From NCBI RefSeq assembly GCF_900120175.1, contig NZ_FQLF01000004.1, forward strand, positions 1 to 64,000: a stretch of 64,000 bases of DNA, given 5' to 3'. Shown in pieces: positions 1 to 9,667 of this stretch; the first letter of the stretch is position 1, and each line of letters opens with the position of its first letter. The stretch comes from Oceanicoccus sp. KOV_DT_Chl. Lineage in GTDB: Bacteria; Pseudomonadota; Gammaproteobacteria; Pseudomonadales; Dasaniaceae. The notes below the pieces were generated by a model that worked only from the letters and a program-made list of their open reading frames with translations, was not told the origin of the DNA and ran no database searches. The position numbers and the translations under genes are program-made.

Positions 1-409
1 CAGAGACCGCTCGTCCGTAGCATCGGCGCATGAATAATTCGACGCTGACTGTGGCCCCTTCTTTGGTTAGATGAAAAGAACTGTCTGCATCAGTATTACG
101 GGTGAATTGCACCCCTTGCTCTACTAACCACTCAATTGTGTTGCGACTATTTTCTACAGTAAAAGTCACTGCATCACTATGACAAAGGTTGGCGCCGGCA
201 TTGAGGGTATCTTCAATATGGGATTCTATGCTGTCTCGCTGATCTAAAACGGCGGCAATACCACCCTGTGCATAATAGGTGGCGCCCTCATTGAGCTCGC
301 CTTTGCATAACACGGCAACTTGCAGGTGAGAAGGCAGTTGCAAGGCCAGCGATAAGCCAGCGGCGCCGCTACCAATGACCAGAACATCGTGCTGAAATTG
401 TTTACTCAT
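1..409 (-). CDS. nadB: L-aspartate oxidase, N-terminal part, frameshifted and cut by window edge
   Basis: Flavoprotein that oxidises L-aspartate to iminoaspartate, the first step of de novo NAD synthesis, in the cytoplasm. Reading from the ATG at 409 on the minus strand there is an FAD-binding start (VLVIGSGAAGLSLAL, about residues 10-24), then the family motif YYAQGGIAAV near residue 50. After HLTKEG the frame breaks. Restoring one base near each of positions 55, 27 and 14 gives GGHSQRRIIHAADATGRAVS, the expected NadB continuation. Three losses in about 45 bases suggest poor sequence at this edge. The gene is divergent from rpoE, as in Pseudomonas, which supports the call. Confidence 0.88.
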   Translation of the reverse strand, partial: MSKQFQHDVLVIGSGAAGLSLALQLPSHLQVAVLCKGELNEGATYYAQGGIAAVLDQRDSIESHIEDTLNAGANLCHSDAVTFTVENSRNTIEWLVEQGVQFTRNTDADSSFHLTKEGATVSVELFMRRCYGRAVS

Positions 410-733
410 GCTGGGATAGTCGATCTTTAAGCGGTTGGTTACATTGATAGTGTGACAATTGTAGGGTCGTTCCTGAAAAAGTGGGCTAGTATAAACCTGC
501 TTCTATCGGAATTGGCAAGTTTAGTATTAAAAAATGCCTGTTGGCTGAACTTCTTGGAATATCGGCGTTCATAATAGTCAGATTTGGTGCTGCTGTAGTT
601 GTTTTGCATCAGTAAAAGAATTTCCGGACGGGGCGATGGTCAACGGAATATGGGGTTAGCAAAAGCACAAAATGAAGTTATTCAAACGGCTGCGCAGAGT
701 CATGCGAAAGGTCGCCAGAGTACTGGGGGCGTA
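410..733. other. Intergenic region between nadB and rpoE
   Basis: About 320 bases separate the divergent nadB and rpoE starts. The right half carries a sigma-E-like promoter (listed separately). The reading frame of rpoE stays open upstream to about 599, but that stretch shows no family similarity, so I leave it non-coding. I see no other supported feature here. Confidence 0.6.
547..574 (+). promoter_or_regulatory. Candidate sigma-E (AlgU) autoregulatory promoter
   Basis: GAACTT at 547-552 is a perfect match to the sigma-E/AlgU -35 consensus. It is followed after 16 bases by TCATA at 569-573, a partial match to the TCTGA-type -10. The site lies about 160 bases before the rpoE start. Autoregulation of rpoE/algU from such a promoter is well established in Escherichia coli and Pseudomonas; here it is inferred from sequence alone. 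Confidence 0.5.
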
Positions 734-1354
734 ATGGCAGCGGCGACGCAAACGGATCAGCAATTGGTGGAAAGGGTGCAGCAAGGTGATACCCGGGCCT
801 TTGATTTACTGGTACTTAAATACCAGCACAAAATCTTTGGGCTGATTTCCCGCTATATACGCGATCACAGTGAGATTCAGGATGTGGCACAGGAGGCGTT
901 TATCAAAGCGTACCGTGCCTTGCCCAAGTTTCGTGGCGATAGTGCTTTTTATACCTGGCTTTACAGGATTGCGATTAATACAGCAAAAAACTATTTAGTG
1001 GCTAGAAATCGGCGGCCGCCGTCAACCGATGTCGATGTGGCTGATGCAGAACATTACGAATTGGAATCGTCATTGAAGGATATCGAAAATCCGGAAAATG
1101 TTCTCTATGGAGAGGAGCTGACACTGGTAGTCGATACTGCCATCAAGTCCCTGCCCGAAGATTTGCGCACGGCGCTAACTTTGCGAGAGTTTGATGGTCT
1201 GAGTTATGAAGATATCGCCGATGTCATGGATTGCCCGGTAGGTACGGTTAGATCCAGAATTTTCAGAGCCCGTGAGGCTATTGATAAACAGGTCCAACAG
1301 CAGGTATTAGGTCAGTCAGAGGCAGAAGAGCATTTAAGCTTGGTCAAAGGCTAA
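734..1354 (+). CDS. rpoE: RNA polymerase sigma-E factor (AlgU/RpoE)
   Basis: Extracytoplasmic-function sigma factor that directs the envelope-stress regulon and, in Pseudomonas, alginate genes. The 206-residue product has sigma region 2 (DVAQEAFIKAYRALP, then AFYTWLYRIAINTAKNYL) and region 4 with its helix-turn-helix (LSYEDIADVMDCPVGTVRSRIF). I chose the ATG at 734 because it follows a GGGGG stretch and begins at the conserved TDQQLVERVQ region; the upstream extension from a TTG at 599 is not family-like. It heads the rseA-rseB-rseC operon, and these genes control its activity by membrane sequestration. Confidence 0.96.
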   Translation: MAAATQTDQQLVERVQQGDTRAFDLLVLKYQHKIFGLISRYIRDHSEIQDVAQEAFIKAYRALPKFRGDSAFYTWLYRIAINTAKNYLVARNRRPPSTDVDVADAEHYELESSLKDIENPENVLYGEELTLVVDTAIKSLPEDLRTALTLREFDGLSYEDIADVMDCPVGTVRSRIFRAREAIDKQVQQQVLGQSEAEEHLSLVKG

Positions 1355-1416
1355 TTGAAGGCAATTTTTATGCTGTGTTTTGTCATACAGCAGTTTTGAG
1401 TACAAGAGGTAGTTTC

Positions 1417-2093
1417 ATGAGCGAGCAGTTACAGGAATCCATTTCAGCGCTAGTAGATGGTGAGGCGCAGGAGTTGGAGTTAAGGCGTGTGCTGTCGGTT
1501 GATGGTGAGGAGAAGGTTTCGCTGCAACAGCGTTGGTCCCGTTATCATTTAGCAAGAGATGTTATGCATGGCGAGGATGTGCATGGGCAATTTCGGCATA
1601 TGGACATTTCAAAGCAGGTTAGTATGGCGATCAGCGAGCAGCCAGCTCATTCGTCAACGGCCAGCAAAGCCTGGTGGCAGCCAGTTGCCGGTTTTGCCGT
1701 GGCAGCTTCAGTCGCCGCCGCAGTGGTGATTGGTGTGCAAACTTCAGGGTCGATTACCCCGGGTTGAATAATGGCGTACCAGCAGCTGATCAGCCTGCCG
1801 TTGCCAGTCGGGTTTATCCGGTGGCTATACAGGGGTCAGGGACTGGCAGTTTGCAGGCATCAGGTAGTGTCGCGGGATACCAAAATCAGAGTTTGCCTAG
1901 TGCAGGATTGTTAACCAGCCCTGCTGCTAGTAATGATGTGGTCGCGGCAGATGCTGATCTGGAAATGCAAAAAAGACTTGATCAGCTGATGTTGCGCCAT
2001 ACCCAGCGCGCAGTGTTAAACAATGGTCAGGGAATGGCGTCATTTGCTCGATTGAGTAATTACGATATTCAGGGGCCAGCAGCCAAGAAATAG
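1417..2093 (+). CDS. rseA: Anti-sigma-E factor RseA/MucA, frameshifted
   Basis: Inner-membrane anti-sigma factor that holds RpoE at the membrane until regulated proteolysis releases it. The cytoplasmic N-terminal domain (SEQLQESISALVDGEAQELE) is followed by one membrane segment (VAGFAVAASVAAAVVIGV) in the first frame. The frame then ends at a TGA near 1765. The periplasmic C-terminal part, ending LRHTQRAVLNNGQ...FARLSNYD as in MucA proteins, continues one frame back. A single missing base between about 1750 and 1768 (CCCC and GGG runs lie there) explains this and gives about 225 residues. The start at 1417 follows an AAGAGG ribosome site. Confidence 0.9.
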
Positions 2094-2110
2094 GGCAATA
2101 GGTAGGATTG

Positions 2111-3139
2111 ATGTCTTTCTGTGTTACATCTAGTGTTATTCGATCAATATCAACGACTCACCAGCTTCGGCTGGTGCTGTTGTTTTTGGTGCTGGGTTTC
2201 TTGCTGCCTCGAGTTAGCGTGGCTGCCGATGTGCAATCAATGCAGCCCATTAACGCAGTCGGTTGGCTAGACAAAATGTCACATAGTTTTCGCGAGTTAA
2301 ATTACAGTGGCACCCTCAGTTTTCAGCAAGGCGAGCGGATGGAGTCGTTGCGCATGGCCCATGCGGTGATAGCTGGTGAAGAGTACGAGCGCCTCGATTA
2401 TTTGGATGGCGATCAGCGTGAAATTATCCGCCGGGGTCATGAGGTTAATTGTATTCATACCGGTCATCATTTGCTGCGTTTTTACCAGCATTCAGGCGGG
2501 GCTGGAAGTGCTGGAACGAAGCAAGCGTCCAGTATTGCTGATCTTTATCGGTTTGATATAACTGGTGAGACGCGCGTGGCCGGGCGTAACGCGGTGCAAA
2601 TACTGGTTACCCCTAAAGATCAGCACCGTTTTGGCTATAGGCTCGCTTTGGATGAAGCAACTGGCTTAATGCTGCGTTCTGAACTTATCGGCAGCAAAGG
2701 CCAAGTGTTGGAGCGTTTTCAGTATGTTGATATAACGGTGGGGGTGGCCAAGCCTATCGAGTATTTTTCCGATGCTGGTCATAGCTTTAAGCCTCAGCAT
2801 GCGGCCCCTAACATGGAAGTAGAGGCTTCAAAATCACGACTTTTGGAAGGTTGGCAGGTGAATTGGTTGCCAAAGGGTTTTACCGCCACTGTTACCGGTG
2901 CAGCGGGTGTAACCTCTGATATGGCCACATTTACTGATGGCTTAACGGTATTTTCAGTCTTTTTTGAGGTTGCAAGCAAGAGCGAACAAGAAGGGCGCGC
3001 ACAGCGCGGTGCTACTACCGCCTATTCAAGAACCTTGCTATTGGCGGGGCATCCTCATAGAGTAACGGTTGTTGGTGAAATTCCTGCCAGGACGGCGCAG
3101 CAGGTTGCTACCTCTGTCGCTCTGGTTACTCAACAATAA
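2111..3139 (+). CDS. rseB: Sigma-E regulatory protein RseB/MucB
   Basis: Periplasmic protein that binds RseA and blocks its cleavage until it senses lipid or lipopolysaccharide stress signals. A signal peptide covers roughly the first 40 residues (LVLLFLVLGFLLPRVSVAA). The mature part opens with NAVGWLDKMSHSFRELNYSG and contains family features such as LDGDQREIIRRG and the lipoprotein-carrier-like beta domain, ending in a smaller C-terminal domain. The length of 342 residues is normal. The ATG at 2111 follows GTAGG, and the gene starts 17 bases after rseA, consistent with one operon. Confidence 0.94.
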   Translation: MSFCVTSSVIRSISTTHQLRLVLLFLVLGFLLPRVSVAADVQSMQPINAVGWLDKMSHSFRELNYSGTLSFQQGERMESLRMAHAVIAGEEYERLDYLDGDQREIIRRGHEVNCIHTGHHLLRFYQHSGGAGSAGTKQASSIADLYRFDITGETRVAGRNAVQILVTPKDQHRFGYRLALDEATGLMLRSELIGSKGQVLERFQYVDITVGVAKPIEYFSDAGHSFKPQHAAPNMEVEASKSRLLEGWQVNWLPKGFTATVTGAAGVTSDMATFTDGLTVFSVFFEVASKSEQEGRAQRGATTAYSRTLLLAGHPHRVTVVGEIPARTAQQVATSVALVTQQ

Positions 3140-3184
3140 CCATTCAGCTTTATTCCACGGCTAACGGTGTATTTAACAACTGCC

Positions 3185-3667
3185 ATGATGAGAGAAAACG
3201 GCCGCGTAGTGGCTATTGAAAATGATTGTTTGTGGGTAGAGACGATTCGTCAGAGTACCTGCAATACGTGCTCTGCGCAAAAGGGCTGCGGCCACGGCAT
3301 GATGAATAAAATTGGTAATGGCAGGCGCCACCATATCCGTGTGCTACTCGGTGAACGTGTAGCGACCGATTTTGCGATTGATGATCAGGTCGAAATCAGC
3401 GTACCCGAGCAGGTGTTGGTTAGTGGAGCGCTATTGGTTTATTTATTGCCTTTAGTGACATTGTTGGCTGGAGCATCAGTAATAGGTCAATGGTGGCCGG
3501 GTGATTTTATGGCCTTTATCGGCGCCCTGTGCGGTTTTGCTATGGGTGTGGGTATGGTCAGAATTCACGCCCAGTTTAATCGTAACAATATCACCATGCA
3601 GCCAGTTTTAATCGGTCTGGCGCCAGCAACGGGCTACCATGCTCACCAACAGCTTCATCCCAGCTAA
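3185..3667 (+). CDS. rseC: Sigma-E regulatory protein RseC/MucC family
   Basis: Small inner-membrane protein of the RseC/MucC family, a modulator of sigma-E activity also implicated in redox or thiamine-related functions in other bacteria. Cysteines 26, 29 and 35 form the family signature (CNTCSAQKGCG). Two membrane segments follow at about residues 82-104 and 112-130. The start is ATG 3185 or 3188; neither has a strong ribosome site. It is the last gene of the sigma-E operon here. In Pseudomonas the protease gene mucD would follow, but only about 110 bases separate this stop from lepA. Confidence 0.88.
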   Translation: MMRENGRVVAIENDCLWVETIRQSTCNTCSAQKGCGHGMMNKIGNGRRHHIRVLLGERVATDFAIDDQVEISVPEQVLVSGALLVYLLPLVTLLAGASVIGQWWPGDFMAFIGALCGFAMGVGMVRIHAQFNRNNITMQPVLIGLAPATGYHAHQQLHPS

Positions 3668-3776
3668 GTATTTCATTTATTAACGATTTTCCTTGGACTT
3701 ATGGCATTTCGCGGATAGCGCCGCTAGGGGCTTTACTGTAAAATCGCGCGCTTGGCCCATTAGGTAGTATTTGTAA

Positions 3777-5575
3777 GTGAGTGATTTAGCTTTAATTCGA
3801 AATTTTTCCATCATTGCCCATATTGACCACGGTAAATCTACCTTGGCCGACCGGTTTATTCAGATTTGCGGAGGCTTAACCGCCCGCGAAATGGCCTCGC
3901 AGGTGTTAGATTCCATGGATATCGAGCGCGAGCGTGGTATCACCATCAAAGCACAAAGTGTCACGCTGAAATATAAAGCCAAAGATGGCAACATCTACAT
4001 GCTGAATTTCATTGATACCCTGGTCACGTTGACTTTACTTACGAGGTTTCACGTTCGCTGGCCGCCTGTGAAGGGGCATTGCTAGTGGTAGATGCTGCGC
4101 AGGGTGTTGAGGCGCAATCAGTTGCAAACTGTTATACAGCGATAGAGCAAGGGCTTGAAGTACTACCGGTATTGAACAAAATGGATTTACCGCAGGCTGA
4201 CCCCGATACGGTGAAGCACGAAATAGAAGAAATTATCGGCCTTGACGCCTCCCATGCGATTCCTGTCAGTGCGAAATCCGGAATGGGTGTAGATGAGTTG
4301 CTTGAGCAGCTGGTTGAGCTGATTCCGCCTCCCCAAGGTGATGTGACCGCCGACTTGCAGGCGCTGATTATTGATTCATGGTTTGATAATTATCTTGGTG
4401 TGGTGTCGCTGGTTCGAGTAAAAAATGGCGAGATCAAAAAAGGCGACAAGATTATTATGAAGTCGCAGGGCAAAGCTCATATCGCCGAAAGCATTGGCAT
4501 ATTTACCCCCAAGCGACTGGTCACAGGCTCTCTGAAAGCGGGAGAAGTGGGGTTTGTGGTAGCGGGTATTAAAGACATTCATGGTGCGCCGGTAGGCGAT
4601 ACCATTACCCATGCTAAAACCCCTGATGTAAAACAATTGCCGGGGTTTCAGACTATAAAGCCTCAGGTCTACGCCGGTATGTTTACCGTATCCTCGGATG
4701 ATTATGAAGATTTTCGTGACGCCTTGGCCAAGCTGACCCTGAATGATGCTTCCTTGTTTTATGAGCCCGAATCTTCAGATGCCTTAGGGTTTGGTTTCCG
4801 TATTGGTTTCCTTGGTATGTTGCACATGGAAATCATTCAAGAGCGTCTTGAGCGTGAATATGATTTAGACTTGATCACTACCGCCCCGACAGTCATTTAT
4901 GAAATTGAAAAAAATAATGGCGATATTTTGATGGTGGATAACCCCTCTGCTTTACCGGGAGCGGGTGAAATTAATGAAATTCGCGAGCCGATTGCAGCGG
5001 TCAGTATTCTTGTACCTCAGGAATATCTCGGCAATGTACTAACGCTGTGTATAGAAAAGCGCGGCGTGCAAAAAGATATGCAATTCCTTGGCCGTCAGGT
5101 GTCGTTACGTTTTGAAATTCCCATGAATGAAGTGGTGATGGATTTCTTTGATAGATTGAAATCAGTGAGCCGGGGTTATGCTTCCTTGGATTACAGTTTT
5201 GAGCGTTTTGAAAATGCTAATCTGGTTCGTTTAGATGTATTAATTAATGGTGATCGGGTTGATGCATTGGCGATGATTGTGCATCGTGATCACGCTCAAT
5301 CCAAAGGGCGTTCGCTGACCGAAAAAATGAAAGAATTAATTCACCGACAGATGTTCGATGTCGCTATTCAGGCGGCGATTGGTGGTCAGATAGTAGCAAG
5401 GCAAACAGTCAAAGCGTTACGCAAAAATGTGACTGCAAAATGTTATGGCGGCGATGCCTCACGCAAGAAAAAATTACTGGAAAAGCAAAAAGCGGGTAAG
5501 AAGCGAATGAAACAAGTGGGTAGTGTTGAGATACCGCAAAGTGCATTTCTGGCAGTATTGAAAATGGATAGCTAG
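3777..5575 (+). CDS. lepA: Elongation factor 4 (LepA), frameshifted
   Basis: Ribosome-bound GTPase thought to act in initiation and back-translocation. Starting from a GTG at 3777, the G1 motif HIDHGKST is followed by [11 protein letters not shown]. At 4018-4020 the text reads GATACCCTGG; one more C gives the invariant DTPGH motif and the frame continues as [22 protein letters not shown]. The remaining domains, including the LepA C-terminal region ([24 protein letters not shown]), are intact, for about 599 residues in all. A lost C in a CCCC run is the likely cause. It is upstream of lepB, the standard order. Confidence 0.95.
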
Positions 5576-5624
5576 CTCGAGCAACTAACTATAATAAATA
5601 AATGTTAAAGGTTTAAATGGTTCT

Positions 5625-6683
5625 ATGGTTGATTCAATTTTATTATTAGTGGCACTAGCCTCTATTGTCATTTGGTTTTTACAGGAAAAGCTGGTTCGTC
5701 CTGAATTACAGAACAAAGTAGATAAGCTCGTAACCAAGGGGCAGCCAGTGCCCGTTGATCAGCTACAGCTGGAGACAATGCCGGCTTCCAATCAATGGAT
5801 GTTTTATTTAGTCTCATTTATGTGGTTGGGTTGGGCGGCTGCGGTTATTTTAGTGAAAGATGGCGATTTTGCGTTTGTATTAGTGATACTGACGCTGTTG
5901 TCCGGTGTTATTACCGGTTTGGATAATCTGTTGTTTCGCAAAGGCCGTAATGCTTTTGCCAGTTCTAAGGCGTTGGTGGAGTACTTGGGTAAATATACTC
6001 AGGAGCAACGTGACTCTCTGGAAAGTTATCTCAAGCAGGATCTGATCGTTGGCGAGTATGCGCGCTCATTCTTCCCAGTGTTGGCCATAGTATTGGTACT
6101 GCGCTCATTTATTGTTGAGCCCTTTCAAATACCTTCTGCATCGATGGTGCCTACTCTTCAGGTAGGTGATTATATTCTGGTTAATAAATTTACTTATGGC
6201 CTGCGTTTACCTGTGCTGGGAACTAAGGTGGTTGAGTTGGGGGAGCCGCAGCGCGGCGATGTGATGGTGTTTTTCCCTCCGCATAAAGATATTTATTTTA
6301 TTAAGCGCGTCATAGGTTTGCCTGGCGATCAAGTTACCTATAAAGATAAAATGTTGACTGTGAACGGGAAGCCGGTTACGCAAACTTTTTTAGCAGAGCT
6401 ACCACCAATTAATCCGCAGGTTGAACTATTTTCTGAGAATCTGTTAGGCGCTGAGCATTTGGCCCATAAAAATAAGCGCGTGCTGCGCAAGGATGACTTC
6501 TCTATTACAGTAAAGCCAGGTCATTACTGGATGATGGGTGATAATCGCGATAACAGCAGTGATAGTCGTGTTTGGGGCCAGGTGCCTGAGCAGCGCATTG
6601 TAGGTAAAGCGTTTGCTATCTGGATGCACTGGCCGTCGTTTGGGCAGCTACCCAGCTTTAGTCGTGACGGTTTAATACAATAG
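5625..6683 (+). CDS. lepB: Signal peptidase I
   Basis: Membrane serine protease that removes signal peptides from secreted proteins on the periplasmic side. The catalytic serine is S173 in PSASMVPTL and the general-base lysine is K227 in YFIKRVIGLPGD; the later box MMGDNRDNSSDSR is also present. Membrane segments are visible at about 3-20, 58-77, 82-100 and 150-165. At 352 residues it is longer than the E. coli enzyme, with extra hydrophobic sequence before the catalytic region. It sits 49 bases after lepA. Confidence 0.96.
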   Translation: MVDSILLLVALASIVIWFLQEKLVRPELQNKVDKLVTKGQPVPVDQLQLETMPASNQWMFYLVSFMWLGWAAAVILVKDGDFAFVLVILTLLSGVITGLDNLLFRKGRNAFASSKALVEYLGKYTQEQRDSLESYLKQDLIVGEYARSFFPVLAIVLVLRSFIVEPFQIPSASMVPTLQVGDYILVNKFTYGLRLPVLGTKVVELGEPQRGDVMVFFPPHKDIYFIKRVIGLPGDQVTYKDKMLTVNGKPVTQTFLAELPPINPQVELFSENLLGAEHLAHKNKRVLRKDDFSITVKPGHYWMMGDNRDNSSDSRVWGQVPEQRIVGKAFAIWMHWPSFGQLPSFSRDGLIQ

Positions 6684-6707
6684 TGTCCGTATAATTACAG
6701 GACAATT

Positions 6708-7145
6708 ATGCGGATTGGCACTAAACTTGGTGCAAAGCCAGCAACAGGAGCAACCACTACAATGCATACTCCCCATCGTCAAACCGGCCTATCACTATTG
6801 GCCATATTATTTATTCTATTGATTATCGGTTTTGCCGCTACTGTGGCCATTAAATTGATCCCGGTTTATATTGAAGGCGCTACGGTTCGTAGCTCGATTC
6901 AGTCGGCCATTGATAAGGACGAATTTAAAGGCATGAGCACCGGGGCCATGAAGTCAAAAATTGGAAAGTTTTTTGAAATCAATATGATTGAAGGGGTGAA
7001 TGCCAGAGATATCGGTATTAAGAACGATAAAGGTATTATCAAGATTGATGCTAGGTATGAGCAGCGTTTACCGATGATGTATAACATTGATGTAGTAGTA
7101 AAGTTTGATGATTTACTATTCGAATTCAAAGCTGACAAAAGATAG
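6708..7145 (+). CDS. DUF4845 family membrane-anchored protein
   Basis: Protein of unknown function found between lepB and rnc in many gammaproteobacteria. It has one N-terminal membrane helix (LSLLAILFILLIIGFAATVAI) preceded by a type-IV-pilin-like QTGLSLL stretch, then a small periplasmic domain with conserved IPVYIEGATVRSSI. The 145-residue reading begins at ATG 6708 after an AGGA; a second ATG at 6762, preceded by AGGAG, would give 127 residues and is as likely. Position in the lepB-rnc operon is the main support. Confidence 0.85.
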   Translation: MRIGTKLGAKPATGATTTMHTPHRQTGLSLLAILFILLIIGFAATVAIKLIPVYIEGATVRSSIQSAIDKDEFKGMSTGAMKSKIGKFFEINMIEGVNARDIGIKNDKGIIKIDARYEQRLPMMYNIDVVVKFDDLLFEFKADKR

Positions 7146-7162
7146 TAAGCTGGCCTAAACGA

Positions 7163-7846
7163 GTGTCACTGAATCCAACTAAAATACGTACGTTAGTGAG
7201 GCGATTAGGCTATCAGTTTAATGATATATCCCTCGTTGAATTGGCGTTAAGTCACCGCAGTATTGGCGCCAACAACAATGAGCGGTTAGAGTTTTTGGGT
7301 GACTCTATTGTTAACTTTCTTATGGCTGAAGCGCTGTTTTACAAGTTTCCTGACTGTCGTGAAGGTGAACTAAGTCAGATGCGGGCGCAGTTAGTCAAAG
7401 GTGCCACACTAGCTGAGATTGCCATAGAATTCGAGCTGGGTGATTACCTTAATTTAGGTCCGGGCGAATTGAAAAGTGGCGGCCATCGCCGTGAGTCAAT
7501 TTTGGCTGATGCGGTTGAGGCTTTAATTGGTGCGATATTTCTTGATGGTGGTATGGATAGCTGTCGGCAACATGTATTGACATGGTATCAGTCACGACTA
7601 CTGGCTATTTCTCCGCAGCAATCCAATCGAGATGCAAAATCTTTATTGCAGGAATGGCTGCAATCAAAAGGCCGCGGATTACCCAAGTATTTATTACGCG
7701 CTACCACGGGTAGTGATCACCAGCAGCTGTTTGACGTAGAATGCCAAGTGGAGCATTTGCAGCAGAGTTTCACCGGCTCGGGTTCAAGCCGCAAAGTTGC
7801 CGAACAGGTTGCTGCGCAGGCCGCATTGGATTTCTTGCAGCTATAA
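7163..7846 (+). CDS. rnc: Ribonuclease III
   Basis: Endoribonuclease that cuts double-stranded RNA, maturing rRNA and some mRNAs. The nuclease signature ERLEFLGDS is at residues 40-48, a second acidic motif (ILADAVEALIGAIFLDGG) follows, and a double-stranded RNA-binding domain occupies roughly 155-227 (KSLLQEWLQSKG, then GSSRKVAEQVAAQAAL). The length of 227 residues is typical. Translation starts at a GTG at 7163, 17 bases after the preceding gene. The stop is 33 bases before era, the conserved partner. Confidence 0.97.
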   Translation: MSLNPTKIRTLVRRLGYQFNDISLVELALSHRSIGANNNERLEFLGDSIVNFLMAEALFYKFPDCREGELSQMRAQLVKGATLAEIAIEFELGDYLNLGPGELKSGGHRRESILADAVEALIGAIFLDGGMDSCRQHVLTWYQSRLLAISPQQSNRDAKSLLQEWLQSKGRGLPKYLLRATTGSDHQQLFDVECQVEHLQQSFTGSGSSRKVAEQVAAQAALDFLQL

Positions 7847-7879
7847 TCGTTCGATTAATTTTAACTAAAAGACATACTT

Positions 7880-8779
7880 ATGACAGAACAACCCCGTTGT
7901 GGTTACGTTGCTATTGTTGGTCGCCCCAATGTGGGTAAATCCACATTGCTGAATCATATTCTCGGCCAGAAAATCAGCATTACCTCGCGCAAGCCGCAGA
8001 CTACCCGTCACCGGGTGATGGGGATTAAAACCGAGGGTGACTGTCAAACAATATTTGTCGACACGCCTGGTATTCATCAGGGCGGAGATGCGGATAAGGC
8101 TATTAACCGCTATATGAATCGCGCTGCCAGCTCAACCATTAATGATGTGGATGTGGTGGTGTTTGTAGTCGAACGTGGGCAGTGGACTGACGCCGATGAA
8201 TGGGTGTTAGGTCAAGTGAAGCACGCGGATTGTCCGGTGATATTGGTGATTAATAAAGTCGATCAAATTAAAGATAAATCGATGTTACTGCCTTTTGTAG
8301 AATCCTGTAACCAAAAAATGAATTTTGCAGAACTCATTCCAGTCTCTGCATTGAACGGTTCAAATCTGGAGCCTTTAGAGCAAGCGATTCATAATTTTTT
8401 ACCTGAATCGATCCATCTATTTCCTGAAGATCAAATCACTGATCGTAGTCAGCGTTTTATGGCGGCGGAGTTGGTGCGGGAGAAAATCATGCGACAGTTG
8501 GGTGCAGAGTTGCCCTATGCCATGACGGTTGAAATCGAAGATTTTAAAGACAGTGGTAAAAGCTTACATATCCACGCGTTAATTCTGGTCGAGCGTGAAG
8601 GGCAAAAACGCATTGTGATTGGTGATAAAGGTAGTCGATTGCGTTTAATTGGCCAAGAGGCGAGGCTGGAAATGGAAAACATGTTTGAACGTAAAGTTAT
8701 GCTTAAATTATGGGTGAAAGTGAAGTCTGGTTGGTCTGACGATGAGCGTGCACTACGTAGTTTAGGTTATGATGAATAA
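7880..8779 (+). CDS. era: GTPase Era
   Basis: Essential GTPase that binds 16S rRNA and aids 30S subunit assembly. GTPase motifs are GRPNVGKST (about residues 14-22), DTPGIH and NKVD; the C-terminal KH RNA-binding domain is seen in [22 protein letters not shown]. The length of 299 residues fits the family. It lies between rnc and recO, with short spacers on both sides suggesting co-transcription. Confidence 0.97.
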   Translation: MTEQPRCGYVAIVGRPNVGKSTLLNHILGQKISITSRKPQTTRHRVMGIKTEGDCQTIFVDTPGIHQGGDADKAINRYMNRAASSTINDVDVVVFVVERGQWTDADEWVLGQVKHADCPVILVINKVDQIKDKSMLLPFVESCNQKMNFAELIPVSALNGSNLEPLEQAIHNFLPESIHLFPEDQITDRSQRFMAAELVREKIMRQLGAELPYAMTVEIEDFKDSGKSLHIHALILVEREGQKRIVIGDKGSRLRLIGQEARLEMENMFERKVMLKLWVKVKSGWSDDERALRSLGYDE

Positions 8780-8820
8780 TTTTCTCTCCAGTGATTATTT
8801 GACTGATCGGTGCTGAGTTT

Positions 8821-9531
8821 ATGCGCGTCGATGCTCAGCCCGCTTATATTCTCCATACGCGCAACTTTCGCGACAGTAGCTTAATTGTTGATTTTCTTAC
8901 CGCTGATTTTGGCCGTATTAGCGGTGTGGTCAAAGGTGTTCGCTCCAGTTCCAAAACAGCCAAGCAAAAACGTGCTGCAACTCAACCTTTTATTCCACTA
9001 ATAATTAGCTGGACCGGTAAAACCGATTTAAAAACCATTACTGCACTTGAGTGCCGAGGGGCGTCTATGCCCTTGCATGCAGAGCGTTTATATAGTGGTT
9101 TTTATATTAATGAATTACTGTCGCGTTTATTGCAGTCCTATGACGTGCATAGTGAGATTTATACGCTCTATGAGTGGGCGCTAAAAAGTTTGCAGCGAGA
9201 TGAAGCTATCGATCTAATTTTACGCCGCTTTGAATTTCGTTTATTAGAGGAGATGGGTTACGGCCTGGATTTGACCGTTGATGCGGAATCCGGCCAGCAG
9301 CTTGATCCAGTTGACCATTATCAACTATTAGTTGGTCAGGGGCTGGTACGCGTGCCTGCCGGCGAAGCCCAGCAAGTTCCAGGCACAGTTTATCTGGGGA
9401 AGGATTTATTGGGCATTGCTTGTGGTCAGTTTGATGAACACAATCGCCGCATCGCGAAACAGCTTTGTCGGCAGTTATTAAAAGTCTATTTAGGTGATAA
9501 ACCGTTAAAAAGCCGGGAACTATTTCGCTAG
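8821..9531 (+). CDS. recO: DNA repair protein RecO
   Basis: Recombination mediator that, with RecR, loads RecA onto single-stranded DNA coated with SSB. The N-terminal OB-fold begins AYILHTRNFRDSSLIVDFLT, followed by the helical domain (FYINELLSRLL, RRFEFRLLEEMGYGLDL). The length of 236 residues is usual. It follows era by 41 bases. The pyridoxine gene pdxJ, often next in Pseudomonas-type genomes, is absent; instead about 136 bases precede cysM. Confidence 0.95.
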   Translation: MRVDAQPAYILHTRNFRDSSLIVDFLTADFGRISGVVKGVRSSSKTAKQKRAATQPFIPLIISWTGKTDLKTITALECRGASMPLHAERLYSGFYINELLSRLLQSYDVHSEIYTLYEWALKSLQRDEAIDLILRRFEFRLLEEMGYGLDLTVDAESGQQLDPVDHYQLLVGQGLVRVPAGEAQQVPGTVYLGKDLLGIACGQFDEHNRRIAKQLCRQLLKVYLGDKPLKSRELFR

Positions 9532-9667
9532 ATCTGCGAACTAATTGTAGTCATAAAAGGTGGAATTATAAGTTGCCTGAGTGGGCTTGCTGGTTCATTG
9601 CAAATTGCCAGTGTATCATCGTCGATATTTAATAATTCACACTGAATGTAATAGGTTTTAAGTTGTT

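Noticed and set aside
4010-4030. Programmed ribosomal frameshift in lepA
   Set aside because: No slippery heptamer or downstream structure is evident, and the break falls inside the invariant DTPGH motif, where a missing C is the simpler explanation.
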